Source of the DNA: Ichthyophis bannanicus
Taxonomy: Eukaryota > Chordata > Amphibia > Gymnophiona > Ichthyophiidae
Assembly: GCA_033557465.1 (NCBI GenBank)
Contig: CM066041.1
Coordinates: forward strand, 159,005,532 to 159,069,531
Reading direction: 5' to 3'
Length of the DNA: 64,000 nt
Position numbers and translations under genes: made by a program. Every line of letters starts with the position of its first letter. Position 1 is the first letter of the stretch. The notes beneath the pieces are model-generated. The model worked only from the letters and a program-made list of their open reading frames with translations, had not been told where the DNA came from and did not search any database. Positions 11,713 through 20,914 of the stretch are shown one piece after another.

Positions 11713-11961
11713 CCGCTCTTGGGCGAATGTCGGCTTTCCCCTATTATGTAGTTTAAAAGCTGCTCTATCTCCTTTTTAAAGGTTAATGCCAGCAGCCTGG
11801 TTCCATCCCGGTTAAGGTGAAGCCCATCCCTTCGGAAGAGCCCCTCCTTTCCCCAGAATGTTCCCCAGTTCCTAACAAATCCAAAACCGTCATCTCTGCA
11901 CCATTGTCTCATCCACGCATTGAGACTCCGGAGCTCTGCCTGCCTTTTGGTTCCTGCACAT

Positions 11962-13230
11962 TGTCACTCGGTTCCCGGTGACACAAAGATTATACGCCAC
12001 TAGGTAGCGCTGTTAAAGAACAAAGAGTCCAAGTGTAGGGTAATAAAGGCTTTTATTCCCGTTTAAAGCAAGGTTCAACTAAGAGATATTTTAGATAACA
12101 GAAACAGTCCTTTGTTTTAAAAGGTACCAATATTCACTGGCTAGTTAACTGTTACTTCACAGTTTAAAGCAGGTTTTCTTCAAAGTAATATTCAGTATAA
12201 TAAACCTCAAATCATATTTCATTTATTCTTCTGTGGAGCATACACACTTTGGAGCATAGGCAGTGCACCAATCACATTCCATTTCCTCAGGCAAAGGTGA
12301 GGGAATAGTGCTGGGAGAATCCACTTCCATCAATTCCTCTCCCCTATACTGATTCAAAGGGCTCCCACTGTCCCTGTCTATTCCAGTATGGTAATCTCCA
12401 GCTTGGGAGTTTGGCTTCACATAACCAGGGACTCTTAAGGCTGGCGGTAGTTTAGTGAACCAGTCTGCACTCTTGTTTCCCTTAGGAGGAATCCTTCTTT
12501 TAGCATAGCTTTTAGCAGTACAATCATTACAGTTAATGTTCAATGCCTCATACCTGGGCTCACTGAGTAAAAACTTCCGTTGCTTATAAAAATGCTTTTC
12601 CCTCTGAATAGGTGAAACTGGGCAATAATCCTCTAGAGATAAGCTTCTGTCAGAACCTCCCTCTCTGGTTCTTAGCTTTCTTCTCCCTATGTTACAAACA
12701 GGCAGAGTATAGGAACTAGGCGTGGCAGAGCCTCTCACCTTGGAGCAACTTCCACCAAACTCCCCTTGCACAACAGGTCCAGTTTGGGCTTTCTGGCTTC
12801 CCACCTTGTGAGGTCTGTTTCTCCTCTAGCTTCCAGCTTGGCTTCTTTCACAGCAATCAGGCTTATGTCCTTGATAGCCTCCAGGGTTCTCTGCTGTTTC
12901 TCCTTCTAATCCAGCTCCAGTTCCTTCTTCCTCTTTCTCCTCCTTCCTCAGCTCCTGCTGTTTCATATGCTCATTCCACTGCCTTCTCTTCCACTGCTGC
13001 TTATGCCACACCTCTCCAGAAGCATTCTGCTCTGGCTTATAAAGTGAACCGTTACTGCTGACTTCCTGGTTCCCTTTCAGCTGCAGGTGATCAGTGAGAT
13101 TAGGTTCATTAAGACCAGTATGTCTGTTCCTGCTCCCTCTAGCTGTGCCTGGAGGTAACTGCACATCTAGTTCTTCTAAAACAGGATTTCTTTTCTTAAA
13201 ACCAACTTTATTAGTGCCCGCATCATGACA
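11962..13230 (-). mobile_element. Solo LTR, 1,269 bp, with 4-bp target duplication
   Basis: Insertion with TGTCA/TGACA ends, flanked by ACAT on both sides (11958-11961 and 13231-13234). Read on the minus strand it starts TGTCATGATGCGGGC and ends AACCGAGTGACA, with GAATAAAAGCC about 90 bp before the end that could serve as a polyadenylation signal. TG...CA ends, a 4-bp duplication and no internal genes suggest a solo LTR of a retrovirus or Ty3-like element. A DNA transposon with only 5-bp inverted ends is a weaker alternative. It carries a long coding-like frame (see 12223-13230). Confidence 0.75.
12223..13230 (-). pseudogene. Long coding-like frame inside the solo LTR, one stop
   Basis: On the minus strand a single frame runs from the LTR start to 12223, about 335 codons, interrupted only by one TAG at 12826-12828. 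The N-terminal part is Gln/Glu/Lys/Arg-rich (an LRKEEKEEEGTG block, probable coiled coil or charged linker). The C-terminal part contains a Cys-Asn-Asp-Cys pair and ends in CDWCTAYAPKCVCSTEE, a Cys-rich tail of possible zinc-binding type. I do not recognise the protein. It could be a captured gene, an LTR-encoded accessory protein, or a chance open frame. The length argues against chance but codon analysis would be needed. Confidence 0.45.
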
Positions 13231-13436
13231 ACATGGAATGGGAAGCATTTCGGAAAACGCTACCCTGGAAGTTCTGATTTCAACTTCCTACCTAAAAGCC
13301 TAAATTTAGCCTCCAGAACCTCCCTACCACATTTTCCTATGTCATTGGTATTGACATGTACCAAGACAGCAGACTCGGCCCCAGCACTATCTAAGACCTT
13401 ATTTAGGTGGCACGTGAGGTCCGCTACCTTCGCTGT

Positions 13437-13699
13437 ATTTATATCCCGCTTTTCACTGGGTCAAAGCGGTCAATTGGGGGATACATTTAACACAAAGGGA
13501 TATGAGACACATATGCTAATACTTACAGGGAACATGGGCAATGGAGGGTTAAGTGGCTTGCCCAAGACCACAAGGAGTGCCTATAAGACTAGAAATCCCA
13601 GTTCCTCCGGCCTGAGATTGCTGTCCCCAGGTGGGACTTGAACCCCCGGCCCTCTGGCCTGAAGTACCTTGTCCTAACCACTAGACCACTCCTCCCTGT
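13437..13699 (-). mobile_element. tRNA-derived SINE
   Basis: On the minus strand the head reads GGAGTGGTCTAGTGGTTAGG (A-box-like) and then GGGGGTTCAAGTCCC (B box), the split RNA polymerase III promoter of a tRNA-type SINE. The body contains GTGGTCTTGGGCAAGCCAC, akin to the core of MIR/CORE-type SINEs. The 3' part ends in AGCGGGATATAAATACAGC. It is directly joined to the truncated 5' end of the CR1 copy. It is not a functional tRNA gene, because no anticodon-arm structure or 3' acceptor stem is formed. Confidence 0.78.
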
Positions 13700-14229
13700 A
13701 ATTTAGTCTTCACATATGGGTATCGTCGGTACCAATGAAGCCTGTGCGGGAACGCTCCCCAGCGTCCAATAGGAATGCTTTTGGGAGCATCCCTCAGCAC
13801 ATGCGTGCTGCCTTCCCGTCTTTCCAACTGTCCAATTAAGTTTGTAGCTGAGTGAAAGAATAGAGGGAGAGAGGAAAGAGACAGAGAGATAGAGAGACAA
13901 CTCTTGGGGAGGTGGGTGGGTTGTGAAGACTAAATTCCTGCTGTTCTCGGAGATCACCTGTTACAGGTGAGTAACTACGCTATCTTCAGGAGCAAGCAGG
14001 AATGTAGTCTTCGCATATGGGGACTCCCTAGCTAAAGATGCCAGGGAGATGACCCCAGGAAGCTGCCACCTATAGTGAGGTGGGCCATGCTTCCTCCCAT
14101 GGATCTCTGGCATCCTACCAGGGTTGGTGGGTAGGAGTTGTATTAAGTTTGAAAGAGATTTTGAAGAACTGCCTGGCCAAAGAAGGCATCCCGATGAGAG
14201 GCTTTATCTAGGCAGTAGTGGGATGTAAA
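13700..14229 (-). mobile_element. DIRS copy C, 3' inverted repeat, internal complementary region and recombinase end
   Basis: Continuation of copy C after the CR1/SINE insertion. It starts with the second AATTTA and then GTCTTCACATATGGGTATCG (inverted repeat), a purine-rich stretch (13855-13900), and the internal complementary region (about 13925-14025), whose halves complement the C 3' terminus and the family 5' terminus. About 200 bp of recombinase C-terminus and 3' UTR follow. It is interrupted at 14229 by copy B and resumes at 19822. Confidence 0.88.
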
Positions 14230-14408
14230 GCATACTCACTCACCTGTAACAGGTGATCTCCGGGAACAGCAGGAATTTAGTCCTCACATATAAGTATCGT
14301 CGGTACCGACGGAGCTTGCACAGGAATGCTCCCCAGCATCCAATTAGAAAGCTTTTGGGAGCATCCCACAGCGCCTGCGTGCTGCCTTCCCCAACTGCCT
14401 CTCTCCAG
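14230..14408. repeat. DIRS copy B 3' terminal inverted repeat
   Basis: A 26-bp extension (GCATACTCACTCACCTGTAA...) followed by about 150 bp (14256-14408) that is the reverse complement of 19661-19821, with scattered mismatches. It contains the CACATAT motif, a GTCGGTACCGAC palindrome and AAGCTTTTGGGAGCATCCCA. Such non-identical inverted ends plus an internal complement are the hallmark of DIRS elements. Confidence 0.9.
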
Positions 14409-14496
14409 TTGAGTTTTCAAGCTGAGACAAAGAGAGAGAGGGAAAGGGAAAGAGATCGATAGAGAGATACAACTCCTAGGGGAGGTGGGTGGGTTG

Positions 14497-14591
14497 TGAG
14501 GACTAAATTCCTGCTGTTCCCGGAGATCACCTGTTAGAGGTGAGTAACTATGCTATCTCCAGGAACAAGCAGGAATGTAGTCATCACATAT
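14497..14591. repeat. DIRS copy B internal complementary region
   Basis: The first half (about 14497-14555) is complementary to the left terminus, including the extension. The second half, from ATCTCCAGGAACAAGCAGG onward, is complementary to the right terminus. The junction ...GCT|ATCTCC joins the two element ends, as needed in the accepted DIRS model where this region templates completion of the ends and circle formation before recombinase integration. The left-end complement reads GCATAG, matching B rather than C (GCGTAG) or D (GCACAG). Confidence 0.88.
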
Positions 14592-14710
14592 CGGGACTCT
14601 CTAGCTTTAGGTGCCAGGGAGAGACCCCAGAAGTTGTGTGTCCCTGAGAAGGGCTCCACTTCCCCCCATGGATCTCTGGCATCCTACCAGGGATGGTGGG
14701 TAGGAGTTGA

Positions 14711-15801
14711 TTAGGTATGGAACAGGTGTTGGAGAACAGCCTGACCAAACAAGGCATCCCGGTGGGAGTCCTTGTCCAAGCAGTAATGGGCTGTGAAGGT
14801 ATGAACTGAGGCCCAGGTGTCTGCTCGACAGATGTCGCCAATAGATACAGAGTGCAGATGAGCCATTGAAGCTGCCATGGCTCTCACATTATGAGCTGTG
14901 ACATGGCCCTCAAGAGGAAGATTCTTACTCTGATAGGCAAAGGAAATACACTGAGCAATCTAGTTAGACAGTGTTCTCTTGGAAACTGGAAGTCCCAAAT
15001 GAGAAGGATCAAAAGCAACAAAGAGTTGAGAGGACTTTCTATGTTGCTGTGTTCTTTGCAAGTAAAAGGCTAAAGCTCTTTTACAGTCAAAGTATGAAGG
15101 TTCCTTTCTGCATTTGATGCATGAGGCCTTGGAAAGAACACAGGTAGGTAGACCGCTTGGTTTAGATGAAAAGGTGAGACCACTTTTGGTATAAAGCGTG
15201 GATGAGTCCTAAGGACTACCTTGTCATGATGGAACCTTGTATAAGGTGAATCAGCTACTAGTGCTTGCAACTCACTGATGCAATGTGCTGATGTGATTGC
15301 AATGAGAAAGATAACCTTCCAAGAAAGGAATTTCAAGGAGGTAGTAGCTAAGGGTTCGAAAGGTGGCTTCATGAGCTGACCAAGAACCAAATTTAAGTCC
15401 CATGCCACAGGTGGTAGCTTAATGGGAGGCTTAGTTAGCAGAAGGCCTCTCATAAATCTTGTTGTAAGAGGATGGGAGGAAATAGGTTGTCCATTTAGGG
15501 GTTTGAAGGAAGCTGCAATAGCACTCAAATGGACCCTCACTGAGTTAGTCTTAAGTCCTGCATTGGATAAATGAGGGAGATACTCCAGTAATGATTCCAG
15601 AGGTATGGCAATGGGGTTAAGACCCTTCTGAGAACACCATATGGTAAAACTTTTCCACTTGAAAGCATAAGAGCATCTTGTGGAAGGCTTCCTGGAAGCA
15701 CAAAGGATATCCTTTATTTGCTGAGGGAAGTTAAGATCATGGAGATCTAGACCTTCAGCAACCAAGCCCTGAGGCGCAGAGACTGGGGATTGGGATGCCA
15801 T
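14711..15801 (-). pseudogene. DIRS copy B tyrosine recombinase, degenerate
   Basis: Minus-strand recombinase. Residues from 15801 read a core-binding domain (KDILCASRKPSTRCSYAFKW), then SNAGLKTNSVRVHLSAIAAS and the catalytic domain up to 15070. The frame shifts there, and the His-X2-Arg and Tyr region lies in other frames (14711-15070). The first catalytic Arg block, SARRISEL in C and D, reads SAHCISEL here, so the essential Arg is lost. The gene would integrate a circular cDNA. Frameshift and catalytic loss make it dead. Confidence 0.85.
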
Positions 15802-15887
15802 AACATTCCGTCCTCATGAGATAGGAGATCTGGAGCAGACCCTAACTCCAGGGAGGGAGCTTGAGAAAGATGTAGAAGCAGAGGGTA

Positions 15888-17600
15888 TCACACTTGCCAT
15901 GGCCAATGTGGAGCTATGAGAATCATACAGCCTCTGTCTCTCTGAAGCTTGAACAGGGTTTTGGGAATTAGGGGAATGGGTGGATAGGCATACAGGAAGT
16001 CTTGACCCCAGTAAAGGAGGAAAGCATCCCTGGCCTGAGCCGGGGTTCTGGAACAGAACCGGGGAAGTTTGGTATTCCATGGACTTGCAAAGAGGTCTAT
16101 GTCCGGGGTTCCCCAAATTTGAAAAATTTTGGCTACCTGGTCTGCATGCAGAGACCACTCGTGTGGAAGCAGAACTTGACTGAGTCTGTCTGCCCAAGAG
16201 TTTTGTATGCCTGGAAGATACGCTGCCAGGAGATGAATCTGATGCTCTCTGGTGAGGGCCCATAGTCGCAAAGCTTCGTTGCAAAGCGACAGAGAGCCTG
16301 TTCCCCCCTGCTTGTTCACGTAGAACATGGCTACTTGATTGTCCGTATGAATAAGGACTGTCAGGTGCCTTGGGTGGAGAGGTCCTGCAAATGAGCTCTC
16401 CAACCCATCGGAGAAGCATCTGTTGTGAGAGTTACCTGGGGTAAGGGTTGTTGAAAAGGGGACCCCAGCAACAGGTTTTGAGTGGACTTCCACCACTGGA
16501 GGGACAAAATAAGGCGACTTGTGTTTGCTATTTTGTCTGACAGGCATCCTGATGCCTGGGTCCATTTAGTGGATAAAGTCCACTGGGCTGCCCTCATATG
16601 GAGGCGAGCATAGGGAACCACATGCACGGTAGATACCATGTGGCCTAGTAGTTGCAGCATCTCTCGGGCAGTGAGATGAGGCTTTAGCACTGCTTGAGAA
16701 GCTAACTGCACCATGCGAAGGCAACAGGCCTGGGGGAGATAAGCCCTTGCCTTTCTGGTATCCAGCAAAGCTCCTATGAACTCTAAAGACTGAGTGGGAG
16801 TTAGACTGGATTTTGGGATGTTTATTAGCAGACCCAAATACTGAAGGATACGCATTGTGCAGGATAGAGAAGTCCTGGCCTCTGACTCTGTTGGGGCTCG
16901 AATGAGCCAGTCGTCTAAGTAGGAGAAGACGAATATCCCTAGAGTGCGGAGAAATGCTGCTAGGACAGCCATGCATTTCGTGAACACCCTTGGTTCTGAG
17001 GCCAGGCCAAAAGGAAGTACCCTGTATTGGTGGTGCTTTCCTTGAAAAAGGAAGCGAAGGAATCTTCTGTGAGTTGGATGGATGAGAACATGGGTGTACG
17101 CATCCTTGAGATCTAGAGAACAAAGCCAATCCTGACTCTGAAGGTATGGCAGCAGAGTTCCCAGACAAATCATCTTGAATTTCTCTTTGACAAGGAATTT
17201 GTTCAATTCTCTGAGGTCCAAGATAGGTCTGTATCCCCCTGTTTTCTTTGGGATAAGGAAATAGGGGGAGTAAAACCCTGCACCCTGCTGATGGATGGGT
17301 ACTTCTTCTATTACCACTTGGGCAAGAAGCATAGTGACCTTTAGTCCTGACCTAACAGGTTGATGAGAGAGGTCAGAGAATTGAACTGCCTTATCATTGT
17401 GGGAGGGGGCATGCTCGAAAAATGAAGCTTGTACCCCTCTTTTGTGATGGAGAGTGTCCAATGCTCGGCTGTTATGTGCCCCCATCTGGGGGCAAAGTGA
17501 CACAACCTTCCTGGAATGGTGGAAGGCTCTGGTCCAATGAGAGCCAGGAAGGCTAAGTTCTCTAGCTGAAAGTCAAAGGCCTTGTGGAGGCTGAGACTGC
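15888..17600 (-). pseudogene. DIRS copy B reverse transcriptase-RNase H, degenerate
   Basis: RT in minus-strand frame 16361-17503: GFYSPYFLIPKKTGGYRPIL, LCSLDLKDAYTHVLIHP (first catalytic Asp), VLPFGLASEPRVFTKC, and FSYLDDWLIRAP (catalytic box). RNase H begins with LTTDASPMGW and continues after a frameshift near 16400 with LIHTDNQVAMFYVNKQGGTG and NSWADRLSQ (15888-16565). The layout is that of DIRS RT-RH. RT residues look intact; the frameshift between the D and E blocks of RNase H, plus another at the N-terminus near 17503, inactivates it. Confidence 0.88.
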
Positions 17601-19412
17601 TGGGACGGCTGAGGCTTAGCAGTCTTTGCCTTTCTTTGTTTGGGTGGTTGCTGACCTTTCTGGACAAGCTGACCTGCAAAACGTCCCTGCTGAGAATAAG
17701 CAGGATAAAATCTTTTCTTTTTAGAAAAGAATGGTTTATTGAAAGATTTTTCTTGCAGGAACAGCTGTGGACTTAATCTATCCAAAGGTGGAGTTGTCAG
17801 CATCCAAATCATCGGCCCTTTCCTGCCAATCTTTACCAAACAGGCTCTCACCAGTACAAGGCATATTTCCCAGTTTGTCTTGTACCCAGAGCTCCAGATC
17901 AGATGCCTGGAGCCAAGCAATTCTACGTGCACCTATGGCAATGGCAGAGGTTCTGCTTATGCACTCAAAACAGTCAAAAGCTGCACGGTTGACAAATTTA
18001 GAAACATCTTGGGCATGTTTGACCAATGTGAGAAAATCCTGCCTTCTATCCTCAAGAAGAAGCGGACTCAAAGCCTCTAAATCACCTGCGACTTCCTTCA
18101 GGAACATTCCCATATATAGACTATAGGAACTGATCCTGGCAGAAAGCATGGAAGCTTGGAAGACACGATGTCCAAAAGCATCCAAAGTTCTGCACTCACG
18201 TCCTGGAGGATTAGAGGCATGTCTCTTTGCACTCTTGAGCCTTCTCATAGCTGATTCCACTACAATAGAGTGGTGAGGAAGCTGAGTTTTCTGGAAACCA
18301 GGACAAGGAGGGACTCGATACAGAGTATCCAGTCTACGAGAGTGAGGAGAGGTGGTAAGAGATGTCTCCCACATTCTTAACATGAGATCATGCAAGATCT
18401 CATGGATGGGCAAGGTAGCTGCCTCCTTAGGAGTTTTAGGATATTGTAAAATTCCAACTCCTTTGCTCTGGGCTCTGTTTCAGGGGCCACAGTAATGGAC
18501 AGACCCCGAGCCAGCTCCCTGATGAAATCCTGAAAGGAAATGTTCTCTGAAGGAGATATCCTGCGTTTAGGGGAGGAAGGCTCCTCCGGGAGAAGTATTC
18601 CCCCATCGACAGAACTATCAGAATCCTCAGATTCCTCTGAGGACTCAAAGTACCGTCTATCGGGATGCTCTTGAACAGCCCGATACCCATACCGACCGAA
18701 GCTGGTACCGAGGGGAATTGGTACCGGTGCAATGGTACCAGAAGGCATCGCATGACTGGGTATCGGCAATGCAGACGCCGATGTCGATGCCGATGCTGTC
18801 AGTACCGGTACCGGAGTCGGTGCCGGTTGAACTGTCTGACACGGTTCCGAGGGTGTCGATGCCGCAAGGAGAGCCGCCAGACTGCATTCAATAGCCAGGA
18901 CTCTCTGGTCTATTGATGCTGCCAATGCCTGGATGTCGGTACTGGAGAAGACCGCCGGTACCCCAGAGCATGGCACCAGTAGTTCTGCCGAGGTCGAGGC
19001 CTCGAGAACATCCTGGAGCTCCGATAATGCTTTGGAAGGCAAAGCCTCCCGCCGGGGCAATTTTGCCGGTGCAGAATCCTCAAGGGCAACGCCAGAGGCA
19101 TCTCGATGCTTAGAGGGAGATCTACCCTTTGAGGACTGGCTAGACTTATGTTTAGTTACCTGAGATCCACGGGAGGAAGACGAAGCCCTGGAAGATGTCG
19201 ATGCCACCAAAGCTGCATCAGAGGGAAAACAGGGTACTGAGCTTGGCAGCTCGGTTCTGTCGACCTCTCTTGGACATCATGGCACAGGCCATACTTTCCG
19301 AGATGGAATGGTCAGGACCTAAACATTTCAGACACCACTCATGGGTGTCGGTGATGGAGATGGTACCGCCACACTTGGTGCACTTTTTAAAACTCGAAGA
19401 GGGTTTTTCCAT
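17573..19412 (-). pseudogene. DIRS copy B ORF1 (gag-like), three frameshifts
   Basis: ATG at 19412. The zinc finger KKCTKCGGTISITDTHEWC/CLKCLGPDH is followed by a frameshift near 19215, a Ser/Pro/Val-rich middle (18377-19210), another frameshift near 18410, a conserved helical block MPIHEILHDLMLRMWE to AARRIAWLQASDLE-like sequence (17778-18413), and a third shift before the basic Lys/Pro/Gln tail ending at 17573. The middle is dense in GGTACC and in Ser/Glu/Asp clusters. The family role is gag-like. It is not translatable as one protein in this copy. Confidence 0.83.
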
Positions 19413-19660
19413 TGTGGAAAAAATCTTGGGCCTAAGGCCCAAAATGGCACGTGCACCTGGAAAAAAAATGGGGAAAAAAAAGTAGTAAGAAGTTGTGGGG
19501 TTTTTTTTGTTTTGTTTTTTTTTAAGAGAAAAGAAAGAAAGAAAGAAAAAACGGCGGTACCGGTAAAGCGTCGAGGAAGGCAGACGCGACCACAAAAAAA
19601 AAGAGGAGAATTTTCTGTGGTGACAGAACACGACCTGCTGGCTCCGCGGAAAACGAAGAA

Positions 19661-19821
19661 CTGGAGAGAGGCAGTTGGGAAAGGCGGGAAGCAGCACGCA
19701 GGCGCTGTGAGATGCTCCCAAAAGCTTTCTAATTGGACGCTGGGGAGCGTTCCCACGCAGGCTCCGTCAGTACCGACGATACCCATATGTGATGACTACA
19801 TTCCTGCTTGTTCCTGGAGAT
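19661..19821. repeat. DIRS copy B 5' terminal inverted repeat
   Basis: Reverse complement of 14256-14408. It ends in CTTGTTCCTGGAGAT, the terminus also seen in copies D and E (A has one substitution). Between it and ORF1 lies a leader with T-runs and A-runs (19420-19560) and the motif GACCTGCTGGCTCCGCGG, which A, D and E also carry. Confidence 0.9.
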
Positions 19822-20850
19822 AGGTATATACCAAAGCCCAGGTGGCTGCTCGACAAATGTCATCAATAGACACAGACGGAAGGTTAGCCATAGAGGCTGA
19901 CATGGCTCTCACATTATGAGCTGTGACATGGCCTTGAAGAGGAAGACTCTTACACTCTCAAAAGCAAAGGATATGCATTGTGCAATCCATTTGGATAAAG
20001 CCCTCTGGGAGACTGGAAGTCCCAAATGACTAGCATCAAAAGCAATGAAAAGTTGAGAAGACTTTCTATGTTGCTGTGTTCTTTGCAGATAAAAAGCTAA
20101 GGCTCTTTTACAGTCCAAAGTGTGAAGGTTCTTCTCTGCATTAGAGGCATGAGGCCTCGGAAAGAATACAGGAAGATAAGTCGATTGATTTAAATGAAAA
20201 GGCGAAACCACCTTTGGCATAAAGTATGGATGAATTCTGAGGACAACCTTATCATGGTGAAACCTAGTGTAAGGAGGATCAGCCACTAACGCTTGCAATT
20301 CACTAATGCGACGTGCAGAGGTGATTGCAATTAGGAAGATGACCTTCCAGGACAAAAACTTCAGGGTAGTAGTGGCTAAAGGTTCAAAGGGCGGTTTCAT
20401 AAGCTGCCCGAGAACTATATTTAAATCCCACGCCACCGGTGGTGGTTTGATGGGAGGTTTTGTTAACAGAAGACCTCTCATAAATCTGGATATGAGAGGA
20501 TGAGAGGAAATTGGTTGTCCATTTAGAGGCTTATAGCAGGCTGTAATTGCACTAAGATGGACTCTGACTGAATTGGTCTTTAGACCAGAATAAATGAAGT
20601 AGATACTCTAGTATCGATTCCAAAGGTATCACCAGGGGGTTTAACCCCTTCTGGGAACGACCACCATATAGTGAAACATTTCTATCTGAAGGCGTAAGAT
20701 CGTCTTGTGGAAGGTTTTCTAGAAGCCTGAAGGATATCCTTTACCTGTTGCGAAAGGTTGAGATCCTGAAGATTTAAGCTTTCAGCAATCAGGCCGTGAG
20801 ATGCAGAGACTGGGGATTCGAGTGCCATAGGGTCCCGCTCTCTTGGGATA
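19822..20850 (-). pseudogene. DIRS copy C tyrosine recombinase, degenerate
   Basis: Frame 19909-20481 reads MRGLLLTKPPIKPPPVAWDL, then FLIAITSARRISELQALV with the catalytic Arg, VVLRIHPYFMPKVVSPFHLN and WIAQCISFAFES. The N-terminal core-binding segment (SYAFR etc.) is in another frame at 20682-20850. The C-terminal His-X2-Arg and Tyr part is disrupted and continues at 14229 and below, on the far side of copy B. It is dead through frameshifts and the insertion. Confidence 0.82.
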
Positions 20851-20914
20851 GGAGATCTGGAGCACACCCTAACTCCAGAGGCGCAGCTTGAGAGAGATGT
20901 AGAAGCAGGGGATA

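Larger units (their letters stand above)
8627..13436 (-). mobile_element. CR1 LINE, 5'-truncated, with nested solo LTR
   Basis: A large CR1 copy on the minus strand. The 3' end is a TTTATTTA-type tail (8627-8640 on plus) followed by a 3' UTR with ACTGGGTCAGACCAAGGTCC, a sequence shared with 49447-49975. Going 5' come RT (8871-10822), AP endonuclease (10841-11712), and the C-terminal part of ORF1 with an SGNH-esterase-like domain (11713-11961 and 13231-13436). ORF1 is split by the solo LTR at 11962-13230. The copy is truncated at 13436, inside ORF1, where it meets a tRNA-type SINE. Numerous stops and frameshifts make it inactive. Confidence 0.88.
11713..13436 (-). pseudogene. CR1 ORF1 esterase-like domain, split by a solo LTR
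   Basis: C-terminal part of CR1 ORF1. Segment 13231-13436 reads NKVLDSAGAESAVLVHVN then TNDIGK (the Asn-Asp block of SGNH esterases) and continues to MLPIPC in another frame. Segment 11713-11961 resumes with MRQWCRDDGFGFVRNWG and GLHLNRDGTRLLA (the Asp-His block). If the 1,269-bp insertion and one copy of ACAT are ignored, the codons around the junction join in frame, giving LPIPCAGTKRQAELRSLN. This shows the insertion did not delete or add CR1 bases beyond the duplication. An N-terminal part is missing. Confidence 0.82.
14230..19821 (-). mobile_element. DIRS copy B, full-length (family 1)
   Basis: Complete DIRS element of about 5.59 kb on the minus strand, nested in copy C. It has a 3' terminal repeat (14256-14408 plus a 26-bp extension), an internal complementary region (14497-14591), a tyrosine recombinase (14711-15801), RT-RNase H (15888-17600), ORF1 (17573-19412) and a 5' terminal repeat (19661-19821). 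The left terminus is GCATA and the right terminus GGAGAT. The flanks (GGGATGTAA and AGGTATATACC) rejoin into the copy C recombinase sequence with at most one ambiguous base, so there is no target duplication. All three genes are broken by frameshifts, so it is inactive but full in length. Confidence 0.93.

Noticed and set aside
13590..13699. A tRNA gene
   Set aside because: A- and B-box sequences are present, but no complete cloverleaf or 3' acceptor stem forms, and the sequence continues into a SINE body.
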